Shown: piece after piece, positions 9,522 to 18,502 of the stretch
Position numbering within the stretch: position 1 is the first letter of the stretch
Layout: each line of letters opens with the position of its first letter
Assembly (NCBI RefSeq): GCF_010692325.1
Contig: NZ_JAAHHW010000003.1
Coordinates: 144,132 to 208,131 of the forward strand
Reading direction: 5' to 3'
Source: Moorena sp. SIO3I8
GTDB taxonomy: Bacteria; Cyanobacteriota; Cyanobacteriia; Cyanobacteriales; Coleofasciculaceae
DNA length: 64,000 bases
Position numbers and translations under genes: made by a program
The notes under the pieces: generated by a model
Told to the model about the DNA's origin: nothing
Database searches by the model: none
The model's input: only the letters and a program-made list of their open reading frames with translations

Positions 9522-11435
9522 TCAGTCCGTAAGGCTAATATCTACAGCAAAGTTTCTTTCCTGTTGAGCAATTACATCTACTATATACTCACCAGAACTA
9601 GGCAGCTGACCTTGCCACTTTTGCACCCCTGAAGCCTTTTCCACTAACTTGCCATTGGGATAGCGGATAGTTAAAGCCACATCACTTTCAATCACCTCTA
9701 GCTTCAATTGCTGACCCTGTTTAGCCTTCACCAAGTAGCGCTGAATCTTTTGGGGGCTAGTGCGACCCAGTAGCCGCAAAGGCTTGTTTTTCTCCAACAA
9801 ATTGACCAGTTTTATCTTATACTCAGCAGTCGGTTTGGATTTTGGTTTCGGCTTCGGTGCTTCTGTTAACCTTAATCGTAGCTGATAATCGCTATCCGGT
9901 AGACCCTTAACTGGACTCAGTTGAATCGTGTAGTTGCCAGTGAAAAGAAATTTACCTTCCCATTGCCGCACCCGCTTAGCTCGATTGTCCACTGGTTTTC
10001 CGTCCGGGCCAAGCACTGTCATCAAGACCCCTTCGTCACTGAGATCTGCCTTCAGGGTTTGGTCTTGTTTACCCTGGATAATGTAGTTAATAGTGTGATT
10101 AGCCTTTAAATTGCTGGATTTAGAAAGGGTTTTACCTGCAGAAAGCTCTAGAAGCTGACTGTAGATTTGAGGCTTACTCGGGGTGGGACTAGGGCTAGGG
10201 CTAGGGCTAGGACTAGGACTAGGACTCACTGACACCTTAGGACTAGGGGATTTCCCAGTGTCCTGCTGATTAACATTGCTCACCCATACCCAAGAGCCTA
10301 TTCCTGCCAGCGCTGCTAGTCCTGTAGCTATCCCAAGCAACGGCCAAGGACTATTCCAGATAGAGTTACCCGTGGCTTGAGACATCACCGGGTAACTCGG
10401 TTCTGCAGCTCTGGCCTCCCTGGGTGTCCCACCTTCAGCTGATGCCACCGTTGTGCCGGGTATTGGCTTGGGCTTTGGCAGTTGGGGAGTTAACCCAGAA
10501 GCTTGAAAGGCATACAAGACTTCCCTAGCGGATTGGTAGCGATCGCTTGGTTGATAACTAAGCATCCGATTTAATATCTCAGCTAACTCATCGCTAACCC
10601 TAGCCCAGGGACGCCAGTTCCAAGTCAGATTAGTATTATCCACCAGTTCTCCTGGTTCTTTCCCAGTTAGTAGCACTATCGCAGTCACTGCTAGGGAATA
10701 GAGGTCACTACTCGGATACACCTGACCTGTCTGAATTTGCTCCCTGGGAGCGTAGCCGCTTTTGCCAATACTAGTTGTTGGTGTGGGAGTATCGGGCAAT
10801 TGAAGACGAGTTGCCAGTTCCTGTACCACACCCAAATTAATCAAAACGGGTATACTGTCCGTCTCCCGCATGATAATGTTATCGGGTGTGATATCTCGGT
10901 GAATAATCCCTTGGCTGTGGATGTAGTCCAAAACTGGCAAAGATTGCTGCAATAGCTGACGCACTTCCGTTTCTGATAAGACTCCCAAGTTGGTCGGGCT
11001 AGCAGCTATTGGGGGTGATTGGACTTCCCCATCCAGATTAGAAGATAGAGGTTGGCTTTGATTCTGAAGGGCTTTGCGTTGTTCTAGTAGGTCACCATAG
11101 GTTTTTCCCTCTACGTAGTCTCGCACCAGAAACAGTCGTCCGTCCTCTTCAAAGGTAGCTCTGAACTGAGGAATTTGCGGGTGTTCAATTTTATACAGGA
11201 TACCTGCTTCTTGTTGAAACAGTTGCCTTGACTTATCTAGATTATTAGTTTCTGTCTGAGGGGGAATAAATTCTTTGAGGACACAAGGTTCATTGAAACG
11301 CCCTTGATCCTCTACCAGGTAAGTCCGATTGAATTCCCCTTGGTCAAGGACACGGAGCAGATGGTAGCGATTTTGCAGAATAGTTCCAGAGGCAATCGGT
11401 GGTTCCATCGGTGGTAGATCAGTTGTTACGCACAA
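9522..11435 (-). CDS. Degenerate Ser/Thr kinase-like membrane protein with C-terminal PPC-like domains
   Basis: 637 residues: a kinase fold (about 20-310), one membrane helix (about 365-385), a Ser-Pro repeat linker (SPSPSPSPSP) and two periplasmic PPC-like beta domains (about 425-520 and 540-635). The architecture is that of cyanobacterial Spk-type receptor kinases. Several catalytic signatures are altered: the glycine loop reads DQGEFNRTYL, HRDxKxxN reads HRDITPDN (D181, N186 kept, Lys lost) and DFG reads NLG at 200-202, losing the magnesium-binding Asp. The ATP-anchoring Lys (VLKEF) remains. A start at Met10 (11408, MEPPIASGTILQNRY) is equally likely. Probably a pseudokinase sensor; residual activity is not excluded. 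Confidence 0.85.
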   Translation of the reverse strand: MCVTTDLPPMEPPIASGTILQNRYHLLRVLDQGEFNRTYLVEDQGRFNEPCVLKEFIPPQTETNNLDKSRQLFQQEAGILYKIEHPQIPQFRATFEEDGRLFLVRDYVEGKTYGDLLEQRKALQNQSQPLSSNLDGEVQSPPIAASPTNLGVLSETEVRQLLQQSLPVLDYIHSQGIIHRDITPDNIIMRETDSIPVLINLGVVQELATRLQLPDTPTPTTSIGKSGYAPREQIQTGQVYPSSDLYSLAVTAIVLLTGKEPGELVDNTNLTWNWRPWARVSDELAEILNRMLSYQPSDRYQSAREVLYAFQASGLTPQLPKPKPIPGTTVASAEGGTPREARAAEPSYPVMSQATGNSIWNSPWPLLGIATGLAALAGIGSWVWVSNVNQQDTGKSPSPKVSVSPSPSPSPSPSPSPTPSKPQIYSQLLELSAGKTLSKSSNLKANHTINYIIQGKQDQTLKADLSDEGVLMTVLGPDGKPVDNRAKRVRQWEGKFLFTGNYTIQLSPVKGLPDSDYQLRLRLTEAPKPKPKSKPTAEYKIKLVNLLEKNKPLRLLGRTSPQKIQRYLVKAKQGQQLKLEVIESDVALTIRYPNGKLVEKASGVQKWQGQLPSSGEYIVDVIAQQERNFAVDISLTD

Positions 11436-12094
11436 TGAGGCAGGAGGAGTATTCTTGAAGTTTAGACTTATTTCGGTTGCTTTGGAACTTCACCGGTGGA
11501 TTCCAACTGTTCTGTTGAGCCACAGAGTTGAGCCACAGATAAGTTGATCACCATATACATCAGGGCTTACCCAAAACTGGACTCAAAACACCCTTATGGT
11601 GTAGGATCCGGAACCAGACCCTACAAGTATAGTTATTGCGTAAATCCTGTAGGGAATAGGGAATAGGAAATCAGGAATAGGGAATAGGAAATAGGGAATA
11701 GGGAAAAAATACTGTGTACCTAATGAATATGAGAACCGCTATATATGTTGTTCGGGTTTCTTAGAACATCACTACCTGTTCATTGCTATCTTATTGTGGT
11801 GTTGAATTATCTCAAATAACTACCTTACTTGACTAGATGTACAGTTGTTCGAATTAAGTACAATAGTTAATTTTCAGATTTGAGTAAGAAACTTAAAAAA
11901 CCTGCTTGAGTTATCAGGTTCCTGTGATGGCAATACACTATATATAGTGTCTTTATTCAACACCTCTGTTAGGTCAACGCTATAAAAATTAATAAAATAT
12001 TAATCAAATTTAAATAAATAATTATAAAAATTATTATAAAAGGGATATTCCTAGAATGTTAAGATCGCGTTGAAATAAGCTTCGAGGGTTTGCT
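11436..12094. other. Divergent intergenic region upstream of prs, with GGGAATA array
   Basis: No gene. 11651-11704 is an irregular GGGAATA/AGGAAAT array, followed at 11701-11745 by the dispersed motif CTGTGTACC ... GAACCGCTATA. From 11940 the sequence is very AT-rich and probably carries the prs promoter. No clear operator was recognised. Confidence 0.6.
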
Positions 12095-13087
12095 GTGAGC
12101 AGTTCAGTTACTTTAGAGCTTCAACCTATTCTGCCCCAGATAGCCGATAACAATCGTTTAAGACTATTTTCTGGTTCGGCAAATGTTTCCCTTTCTCAGG
12201 AAGTGGCACGCTATCTAGGACTCGACTTGGGACCGATGGTACGGAAACGATTTGCTGATGGGGAGCTCTATGTCCAAATTCAAGAATCCATCAGGGGGTG
12301 TGATGTTTACCTGATTCAACCGACTTGCTATCCGGTGAATGATTACCTGATGGAGTTACTGATTATGATCGATGCTTGCCGTCGAGCCTCAGCGCGGCAA
12401 GTTACTGCTGTGATTCCTTACTATGGTTATGCTCGAGCAGACCGTAAAACCGCTGGCCGTGAGTCCATTACAGCGAAACTGGTGGCTAACCTGATTACTG
12501 GAGCTGGTGCTAATCGGATTTTGGCAATGGATTTGCACTCCGCTCAAATTCAAGGTTATTTCGATATTCCCTGTGACCATGTCTACGGTTCACCAGTATT
12601 GCTACAATATCTGGCTTCTAAAGACCTAACCGATCTGGTAGTAGTTTCCCCCGACGTTGGTGGTGTGGCTAGAGCCAGAGCGTTTGCTAAAAAGCTATAT
12701 GATGCTCCTCTTGCGATTATCGACAAGCGCAGGCAAGCTCACAATATCGCTCAAGTCATGAATGTGATTGGGGATGTCAAGGGTAAAACTGCGGTGTTAG
12801 TCGATGATATGATTGACACCGCTGGCACGATTTGTGAAGCTGCCAAAGTACTGCGTCAAGAGGGGGCTCGCCAAGTCTATGCTTGTGCAACCCATGCCGT
12901 GTTTTCCCCACCAGCTGTAGAGCGCCTCTCTAGTGGGGTGTTTGAAGAAGTAATTGTTACCAATACTATTCCACTACCGGACGCCAAACGGTTTCCACAG
13001 CTGACAGTGCTTTCAGTGGCTAACTTATTGGGTGAAACCATCTGGCGTATTCATGAAGACTCTTCTGTCAGCAGTATGTTTCGTTAA
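12095..13087 (+). CDS. prs: Ribose-phosphate pyrophosphokinase
   Basis: Transfers pyrophosphate from ATP to ribose 5-phosphate to give PRPP, the precursor of purines, pyrimidines, His and Trp. 330 residues, full length. Signatures in order: the flexible-loop region YGYARADRKTAGRE, the metal site MDLHSAQIQGYFDIP, SPDVGGVARARAFAK, and the PRPP loop VLVDDMIDTAGT. The GTG start at 12095 is supported by GAGGG about 8 nt upstream and by the family's N-terminus. A strong intrinsic terminator follows directly. apt, another PRPP-related purine gene, lies 2.8 kb downstream. Confidence 0.96.
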   Translation: MSSSVTLELQPILPQIADNNRLRLFSGSANVSLSQEVARYLGLDLGPMVRKRFADGELYVQIQESIRGCDVYLIQPTCYPVNDYLMELLIMIDACRRASARQVTAVIPYYGYARADRKTAGRESITAKLVANLITGAGANRILAMDLHSAQIQGYFDIPCDHVYGSPVLLQYLASKDLTDLVVVSPDVGGVARARAFAKKLYDAPLAIIDKRRQAHNIAQVMNVIGDVKGKTAVLVDDMIDTAGTICEAAKVLRQEGARQVYACATHAVFSPPAVERLSSGVFEEVIVTNTIPLPDAKRFPQLTVLSVANLLGETIWRIHEDSSVSSMFR

Positions 13088-13120
13088 AAATCCCCCCTGG
13101 AGCAGGGGGGATTTTAATTT
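13086..13120 (+). terminator. Rho-independent terminator of prs
   Basis: Twelve-base stem AAAATCCCCCCT with its complement AGGGGGGATTTT, a 5-base loop and trailing TTTTAATTTT, starting at the prs stop codon. The A-rich left foot would also serve transcripts arriving from the other strand. Confidence 0.92.
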
Positions 13121-13226
13121 TAAACAGTTGTGTTGAGTGTTAAGTGTTGACTCGAAACAAGCAATGGTTAACGGTCAACCAAGAACGCAACTGGGTATCA
13201 GCCAAAATTCCATTTTCCACAGTAAA

Positions 13227-14645
13227 TTATTCGTTGCTCCTGTAGGGACTAACATCTAACTCACCATTAGTCTTAAACACTACTCGGAAATGACCAAGGG
13301 GCTTCTGGGGTACTAACCCAGTCCCTTCGCCACCAATTCCAGCTGCTGCTGGCTTGATTAGGCGTTCTAGAGGAGTTTCTTGGGAGTAATCCCAAGACTC
13401 TTTATCAATTGCTTCATAATCAGCAATGATAGCCTCTTCAGTCACACCTACCCGATAAGTTAAATCTTGAGGATAGCTAGAGGTTTTATTCCAACTGTCA
13501 CGAATTGTCTGAGACACTTTGTCTTTCAAATCATTAATGACAGCGATGTCAGTGATTTCTGGACCTAGGGTAATCTTACCAAGATAACCATCCCAAGGAC
13601 TGATTTCCAGTATCCCTTCGTCTTCCCCTTGTTTAAATAACACCTGGAACTGAGCAATAGGTTCTTGGGTAGCAATATTGTCTGAAGTTTTGGTGTATAG
13701 CAACTCAGGCAGGGGGGTTTGCTCTGACCCATCCAAGGGTGTGCCATTAACAGGTTTGTAGCCTAAAATCGCGCCATCTCTGCCAACACTAACCTGGTAT
13801 TTTAAATTCCCAGCAAACTGTTTCCGGTTCCCCCAAGCTCGAAAAATTCGCTTTTGCAAGCTTCTTTGTATATAGCGCAACTCTGTGGGATCAGTAATTT
13901 CTGGTGCAGTTGTCAGGACTTTTTCTAGCTCCTCAATCGAGAGTGGTGTTCCCTTTGGTGTTGGTGTTGGTGTTGCCTGAGGGTCACTCTCCCCAGTTGG
14001 GGTAGTGGTTTCATTGGCATTTTCCCGTGTTAGGGAAGGTTCGGGTTCCCGTACTTCTGGAATCGGTACAAAGAAAAATGCGATCGCAGCTAGAGCCAAA
14101 CTTGCCATTCCCAGTGCAGCGGGGGCAGTACGCTCGGTTACTGGTTTTTCAGCTTGGCGATAGTGCTTAGAAACAGGCTGTAACGAAACACTAATATCTG
14201 GTAGGGTTCGTCCATCAGCCAAAAACTGGTCAATCGCCTCCACCAAGTCAAACAACTGCACTGTGTTCAAATCTACATGGAGAGGTTTGCCTGAGTTAGT
14301 CATTGATCCTGACTCAGGAGTATCTAGCAGTGTCAGTCGATGCAATTTCTTGTCCTCGACTTTCTGCAGATGCACCTTAGCTGGTTTCTCAGCATGGGGT
14401 TGGGGGTGAGGCACTTTAGACAAAAATTCCTGAGCATAGCGGCTTACACTATGTACCAAGTCCTCAAAAAAATCCCGGCCACCACTTAGGGGTTGGTTCA
14501 TAGCCCCTAAATGGCATTCCGCATTAGTTAGAGTTGTCAGCAATGGTCGGGCATCTGGCTGTAACCCATCCCCTTTGGTACTATTACTCCAACCCTCCAG
14601 GATTAGGGTACAGTTGGGAAGACTGTACTGGCGTCGAATTGTCAT
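13227..14645 (-). CDS. DUF4335 domain protein
   Basis: A 472-residue cyanobacterial protein of unknown function. The N-terminus (TIRRQYSLPNCTLILEG) and the region VDLNTVQLFDLVEAIDQFLADGRTLPDI match what I know of DUF4335. One membrane segment near residues 180-195 (LGMASLALAAIAFFFV) is followed by a Thr/Pro-rich linker and two repeated beta-rich modules, each containing a YRVGV- or YQVSV-like strand and ending in FKTNGELDVSP- or FKQGEDEGILEISP-like sequences. I prefer the ATG at 14645 (AGGA 7 nt upstream) over a GTG at 14687 lying inside the structured RNA. DUF3038, its usual partner gene, is upstream on the same strand. Confidence 0.85.
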   Translation of the reverse strand: MTIRRQYSLPNCTLILEGWSNSTKGDGLQPDARPLLTTLTNAECHLGAMNQPLSGGRDFFEDLVHSVSRYAQEFLSKVPHPQPHAEKPAKVHLQKVEDKKLHRLTLLDTPESGSMTNSGKPLHVDLNTVQLFDLVEAIDQFLADGRTLPDISVSLQPVSKHYRQAEKPVTERTAPAALGMASLALAAIAFFFVPIPEVREPEPSLTRENANETTTPTGESDPQATPTPTPKGTPLSIEELEKVLTTAPEITDPTELRYIQRSLQKRIFRAWGNRKQFAGNLKYQVSVGRDGAILGYKPVNGTPLDGSEQTPLPELLYTKTSDNIATQEPIAQFQVLFKQGEDEGILEISPWDGYLGKITLGPEITDIAVINDLKDKVSQTIRDSWNKTSSYPQDLTYRVGVTEEAIIADYEAIDKESWDYSQETPLERLIKPAAAGIGGEGTGLVPQKPLGHFRVVFKTNGELDVSPYRSNE

Positions 14646-14680
14646 CGGCTGTTCCTGCTGAAAAATCCCTATGAATGCTT

Positions 14681-14960
14681 CCCCCACCTGCGTTCTCGTG
14701 GTGTGGGTATCCGTCTTGATTACAAGGGTTTATCCCTCGCGACAGGCGGCATCCTCGCCGAACATCCAGGACTTTTGCTGGACTGTTCCCCCAAGTCGTT
14801 TCCGCTATGGGGCTTATTCAATGAAGCTTTTACCTGAGAGTCTGACGTTTATGAACCGACTACAAAGGATTTATAGGTTAATTTTCCCAATCGTAGAGAG
14901 GTCGTGCCTCAGGGTTGCTCAGAATCTCGTCTGTCCTTCGCCGTACCGCTCAAGATGATG
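14681..14960 (-). ncRNA. Probable HEARO-like structured RNA (IscB-type omega RNA) without ORF
   Basis: About 280 nt of GC-rich, stem-rich sequence between two partner genes, read on the minus strand. It starts right after ATGA (14961-14964), the integration context I recall for HEARO elements. Visible stems: TCCAG/CTGGA, GGCG/CGCC, and CCCAC/GTGGG at the 3' end. Word blocks such as GATTCTGAGCAACCCTGAGG and GAGGGATAAACCC look like a conserved RNA family. No HNH/IscB ORF follows; DUF4335 begins instead. The family assignment is from memory without a covariance search. Alternatively it is another transposon-end RNA. Confidence 0.55.
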
Positions 14961-14988
14961 TCATTATATCATATTTTTGCGCTCCTAA

Positions 14989-15011
14989 CCCCCACCTGAA
15001 GGAAGTGGGGG
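14989..15011. repeat. CCCCCAC hairpin beside the structured RNA
   Basis: Perfect 7-bp stem CCCCCAC/GTGGGGG around the loop CTGAAGGAA. Such subterminal hairpins are typical of IS200/IS605-related element ends, so this may be part of the neighbouring mobile RNA locus. Confidence 0.6.
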
Positions 15012-15130
15012 AATGGGTCGCTCATTTTTGTTCAACCTCTTAGAATAGCATTGAGGGTAATGGATAATTGGTAATGGTTAATTAATCTGGCTATACTTGA
15101 TGGCATGGCGATAATCAGCAACGGCAACAT

Positions 15131-15736
15131 TCAAGACAATTCCCCATCAAACAAACTAGTCCATAATCTTTGTCTTCCAGAAGTGCCTGTACAGAACAGA
15201 AGCTGACTCAATAGAGAAATTGCCAGTTCATTCAACTTTTCTTGAGAGTTATAGGCAGCAACTTTAGAGCGACGGGGGTTCATCCGGCTGCGAAAATGAG
15301 CCTGGAACCTTTCCAAATACTTATATAGGCGAAAATGTTGTTCTAGAGGCACCTGCTTTTCCAGCAGTTGTTGATAAGCGGTCAACAACTGCCTAATCAG
15401 AACAGTCATTCGGCGTGCCATATGACTAGCAATCACCACTAGAGCCTTAGCTTCTTCTGGAGTTAAAGGACGTCGTGTGTAAGAGCGCCGCCAGGGATTG
15501 GTAGAGCGCATACGCCACAGGACAACACGATTTTTAATAATGTCCTGAAGTTCCAGCTCTCTAGCCGCCAATAGCATCGCCTCAGAACCTCCCAGTTCCA
15601 GAGCTTCAATGGCTAGTAAAATTAGGTCAATATGCAACCGAGTTCGTGGTGGACAGCCCTGAGCTGGAATCCTGAAATCAGGTAGGCTATCTAAAATTAT
15701 TGGCTTTGACTGGGAAGCAGGACTATTGGTCAGCAT
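15131..15736 (-). CDS. DUF3038 domain protein
   Basis: A 201-residue, mainly helical, cytosolic protein matching the cyanobacterial family DUF3038 of unknown function: ALELGGSEAMLLAARELEL, WRMRSTNPWRRS and LTPEEAKALVVI. No membrane segment or signal peptide. In other cyanobacteria this gene is commonly next to DUF4335, as here, but in this genome the pair is separated by about 480 bp containing a structured RNA and a transposon-like hairpin. The ATG was chosen because it precedes the whole conserved region. Confidence 0.85.
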   Translation of the reverse strand: MLTNSPASQSKPIILDSLPDFRIPAQGCPPRTRLHIDLILLAIEALELGGSEAMLLAARELELQDIIKNRVVLWRMRSTNPWRRSYTRRPLTPEEAKALVVIASHMARRMTVLIRQLLTAYQQLLEKQVPLEQHFRLYKYLERFQAHFRSRMNPRRSKVAAYNSQEKLNELAISLLSQLLFCTGTSGRQRLWTSLFDGELS

Positions 15737-15911
15737 TACGGTCCGTCGAAAGATTCACTCTAATAGCGCTTATCCTACAGCGAAAACCTTTTGAATAGAT
15801 TTGTTCCAAGGAATCACACAAGGTTCAGCTTTCTAGTGTACGCTTTTACAGAAAGGGAATGGCAAGCTATAGTTTGATTCAAACCCGATTGATAACTAAC
15901 TTCACCTACCG

Positions 15912-16430
15912 ATGGATTTAAAATCTCTGATTCGCGATATCCCTGACTTTCCCAAACCAGGGATTGTATTTCGGGATATCACTACCCTCCTGAGAAATCC
16001 AGAAGGACTGCGCTACACTATCGATACCTTAGCTCAAAAATTTCAGGAAGCAGGAGTAAGGGCTGATTATGTCGTGGGTATGGAGTCTCGTGGTTTTATA
16101 TTTGGACCACCTATAGCTTACCAACTCGGGGCTGGGTTTGTCCCAGTGCGCAAACCGGGTAAGCTACCAGCACCGGTATACTCGGCTGAGTATGACCTAG
16201 AATACGGCACAGACAAGTTGGAAGTCCATCAAGATGCTTTCACACCTAACTCCCAGGTTGTGATTATTGATGATTTAATAGCTACTGGAGGAACGGCAGC
16301 AGCTACAGTCAAGCTGGTAGAACAAGCAGGCGGTCAAGTGGTAGGTCTTGGCTTTATCATCGAATTACGGGCTTTAGGTGGACGTCAGCAACTGCCTGAT
16401 GTACCCCTGATCACCCTGGTTGACTATTAG
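15912..16430 (+). CDS. apt: Adenine phosphoribosyltransferase
   Basis: Salvages adenine to AMP using PRPP; cytosolic. 172 residues, normal length. It has the type I phosphoribosyltransferase fold: the N-terminal [16 protein letters not shown], the substrate loop [11 protein letters not shown] (58-67), the flexible loop [20 protein letters not shown] and the PRPP motif [15 protein letters not shown] (117-131). It is divergent from the DUF3038 gene with about 175 bp between. A heptad array follows before the permease gene. Confidence 0.95.
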   Translation: MDLKSLIRDIPDFPKPGIVFRDITTLLRNPEGLRYTIDTLAQKFQEAGVRADYVVGMESRGFIFGPPIAYQLGAGFVPVRKPGKLPAPVYSAEYDLEYGTDKLEVHQDAFTPNSQVVIIDDLIATGGTAAATVKLVEQAGGQVVGLGFIIELRALGGRQQLPDVPLITLVDY

Positions 16431-16485
16431 TTAACCATTATACTTAACCATTACTTATTAGTCATTGCTCAAAAGATAAGTTGAT

Positions 16486-16556
16486 AAGAATTAAGAATTA
16501 AGAATTAAGAATTAAGAATTAAGAATTAAGAATTAAGAATTAAGAATTAAGAATTA
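16486..16556. repeat. AAGAATT heptad array
   Basis: About ten copies of the 7-bp unit AAGAATT in the apt-permease spacer, with flanking text suggesting decay at both ends (GATAAGTT, AAAGGAC). Confidence 0.92.
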
Positions 16557-16603
16557 AAGGACTTTAAAGCAATGACGAATGACTAACAACTAACGACTAT
16601 TAT

Positions 16604-17668
16604 ATGACTTCTTCTACTAGAGATTCTAGCATTATCAATCGGTTTGATGGGGCTTGGCATAGACTAAAACTTCTGGTCACGAGTGAGACCTTTCTGTACG
16701 TGGTCAAGCGACTGTTGCAGGGTCTTTTGACCTTGCTGTTGGCATCTGCTCTAAGTTTTGTCATTATTCAGATTGCACCAGGAGATTTTCTGGATACTCT
16801 CAGGCAAAATCCCAAAATTTCCCCAGAACGAATCGAGGAACTCAAGGAGCAATTTGGTTTAGATCAGCCAGCGATTGTTCAGTATTGGCGTTGGCTAGTA
16901 CGAGTTGTGACCAAATTTGACTTTGGTACCAGTTTCGCTTACTTCCGTCCTGTGTCATCTCTGTTATTGGAGCGGATACCAGCCACCTTACGCTTAGCAG
17001 TAGCCTCAATCTTTATTACTTGGACGATCGCAATTCCTCTCGGTATCCTGGCTGCTGTTAATCAGAATCGAACCACTGACCGATTCCTACAAGTCATTAG
17101 CTACACAGGTCAGGGTTTCCCTAGCCTAATCACTGCTCTGTTGCTGCTCATACTCGCCCAGAATCTTTCCCCCTTATTTCCTGTCGGTAGTATGACCAGT
17201 ATCAATCATGATGATTTATCAGCCATTGGAAAGGTTTTGGATATTGGCTGGCATATGATTTTGCCAACTATTGCTCTATCCATTACTAGTTTTGCAGGTC
17301 TACAGCGAATTACTAGGGGTGAATTGCTGGATGTGCTACGGCAAGACTATATTCAGACCGCTCGTGCTAAGGGACTGCCAGAAAATCGAGTTATCTATGT
17401 CCATGCCTTGCGCAATGCTATCAATCCTCTGATTACCATCCTTGGCTTTGAGTTTGCGTCTCTACTCAGTGGCTCATTTATTGCTGAATTTTTCTTCAAC
17501 TGGCCAGGTTTAGGTCGTTTGATTTTACAGGCGGTAAATGCTCAAGACCTCTATCTGGTAATGGGAAGCTTGATGATGGCGGCTACAATGCTGATTTTGG
17601 GTAATTTGTTAGCAGACTTGCTTCTAAAAGTAGTTGATCCCCGCATTCGTCTGGAAGATTTGAAATAG
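16604..17668 (+). CDS. DppB/OppB-type ABC transporter permease
   Basis: Inner-membrane permease subunit of a peptide/nickel-type ABC importer. 354 residues with about six hydrophobic segments. The first (about 36-58) starts with the family words VVKRLLQGLLTLLLASALSF and IQIAPGDF. The cytoplasmic coupling loop follows IQTARAKGLPENRVIYVHALRN, the EAA-like motif contacting the ATPase. Family length is typically 310-350; the additional 25 N-terminal residues are polar. The partner permease, ATPase and solute-binding genes are absent from this window, so the substrate is unknown. Confidence 0.9.
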   Translation: MTSSTRDSSIINRFDGAWHRLKLLVTSETFLYVVKRLLQGLLTLLLASALSFVIIQIAPGDFLDTLRQNPKISPERIEELKEQFGLDQPAIVQYWRWLVRVVTKFDFGTSFAYFRPVSSLLLERIPATLRLAVASIFITWTIAIPLGILAAVNQNRTTDRFLQVISYTGQGFPSLITALLLLILAQNLSPLFPVGSMTSINHDDLSAIGKVLDIGWHMILPTIALSITSFAGLQRITRGELLDVLRQDYIQTARAKGLPENRVIYVHALRNAINPLITILGFEFASLLSGSFIAEFFFNWPGLGRLILQAVNAQDLYLVMGSLMMAATMLILGNLLADLLLKVVDPRIRLEDLK

Positions 17669-17816
17669 AGAATGGCTAATAAAGTTTGAAGTTGAAAGGA
17701 TTAAGGATGAACTCTTTGTTGCTTTGTCCGAAGTTACCTTTTTAGGTCAATTTTTGTTGACAACCAAAATAGAATAAAACCTTTGATAAAATTAGGAAAA
17801 AAAACTGAAACGATTG

Positions 17817-17858
17817 TCCATCCTGCCTTCTGCCTTCTGCCTTCTGCCTTCTGCCTTG
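17817..17858. repeat. TGCCTTC heptad array
   Basis: CCTGCCTTCTGCCTTC... about five 7-bp units just upstream of the small gene starting at 17891. The same unit type recurs near 36468-36525. Confidence 0.88.
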
Positions 17859-17890
17859 CTGTAAGGACGTGCCTCAGGACTATTTTCAAG

Positions 17891-18184
17891 ATGTTTACCC
17901 AAATTCATTATCTGATTCTTTCTAGAAGGAACGGTCGTTATCTGGTTGCCCAACCGAAAGCTGGTAGCCCAGAGGCTGGCGCTGGATATCTGTTGATGTT
18001 TCGCGAACACTTTGATGCCCTGAGTTATATCAATACCCACGGTGCTGATTTAGCTGACCAATTTTCTGTAGAGTCGGTTTCTGGGAGTCAGTTGAAGAAT
18101 TTGCTGGAACGGTGGGGGTTTGTTGGTGTGGGTGTTGTTCAAGACCCATTGGTACCTCAAATTGAGTTTTTTTCTTACGGATAA
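17891..18184 (+). CDS. Small conserved hypothetical protein
   Basis: A 97-residue soluble protein beginning FTQIHYLILSRRNGRYLVA and ending QDPLVPQIEFFSYG. I do not recognise a named domain, though the compact, non-repetitive sequence reads as a real cyanobacterial gene. A longer frame from 17783 is possible, but its extra 36 residues are translated from the heptad array, so the ATG at 17891 is preferred. It contains an alternating beta/alpha pattern and no membrane helix. Function unknown. Confidence 0.65.
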   Translation: MFTQIHYLILSRRNGRYLVAQPKAGSPEAGAGYLLMFREHFDALSYINTHGADLADQFSVESVSGSQLKNLLERWGFVGVGVVQDPLVPQIEFFSYG

Positions 18185-18502
18185 GGGCTATTAGGTGACA
18201 CAAGCAGACTATTCAAGTAGTCCCAAAAATAGCGATCGCATTTGCCCAAGCTCTCTGGCTTGACTGGGGATAATTCATAGCCCTAACCTCAAAGCAGCTG
18301 CTGAATCACCGATAGAGCAATATAACCGTCGTTCCGTGATTAATTTTTTTGAACAGGCAATGATTGGGAGGGCTGGTTATTCTCTGATTGATATTTCCTC
18401 TTGCTTGTTGATCACGACAACCATCACACCGCTGCTGGGCATATTGTTAATATGCATAGATTTTGTTTAAATTTTATTAAGGAGTAAATATAAGGAGTAA
18501 CT
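18185..18502 (+). promoter_or_regulatory. fusA-paralogue leader with duplicated ribosome binding site
   Basis: No gene in this 318-bp spacer. Just before the start codon the word AAGGAGTAA occurs twice (about 18478 and 18491); the second sits 5-6 nt before the ATG and is the likely ribosome binding site. TTAATATGCATAGATTTT upstream is AT-rich and promoter-like, without a clear -35. Confidence 0.55.

Noticed and set aside
14671-14958. Possible 95-residue gene on the plus strand
   Set aside because: It lies wholly inside the structured-RNA candidate, with stem-rich non-coding character, and the residues show no protein-like pattern.
14989-15011. Terminator for DUF3038
   Set aside because: The hairpin has no T-tract in that direction, lies about 120 bp beyond the gene's stop, and sits beside transposon-like sequence.
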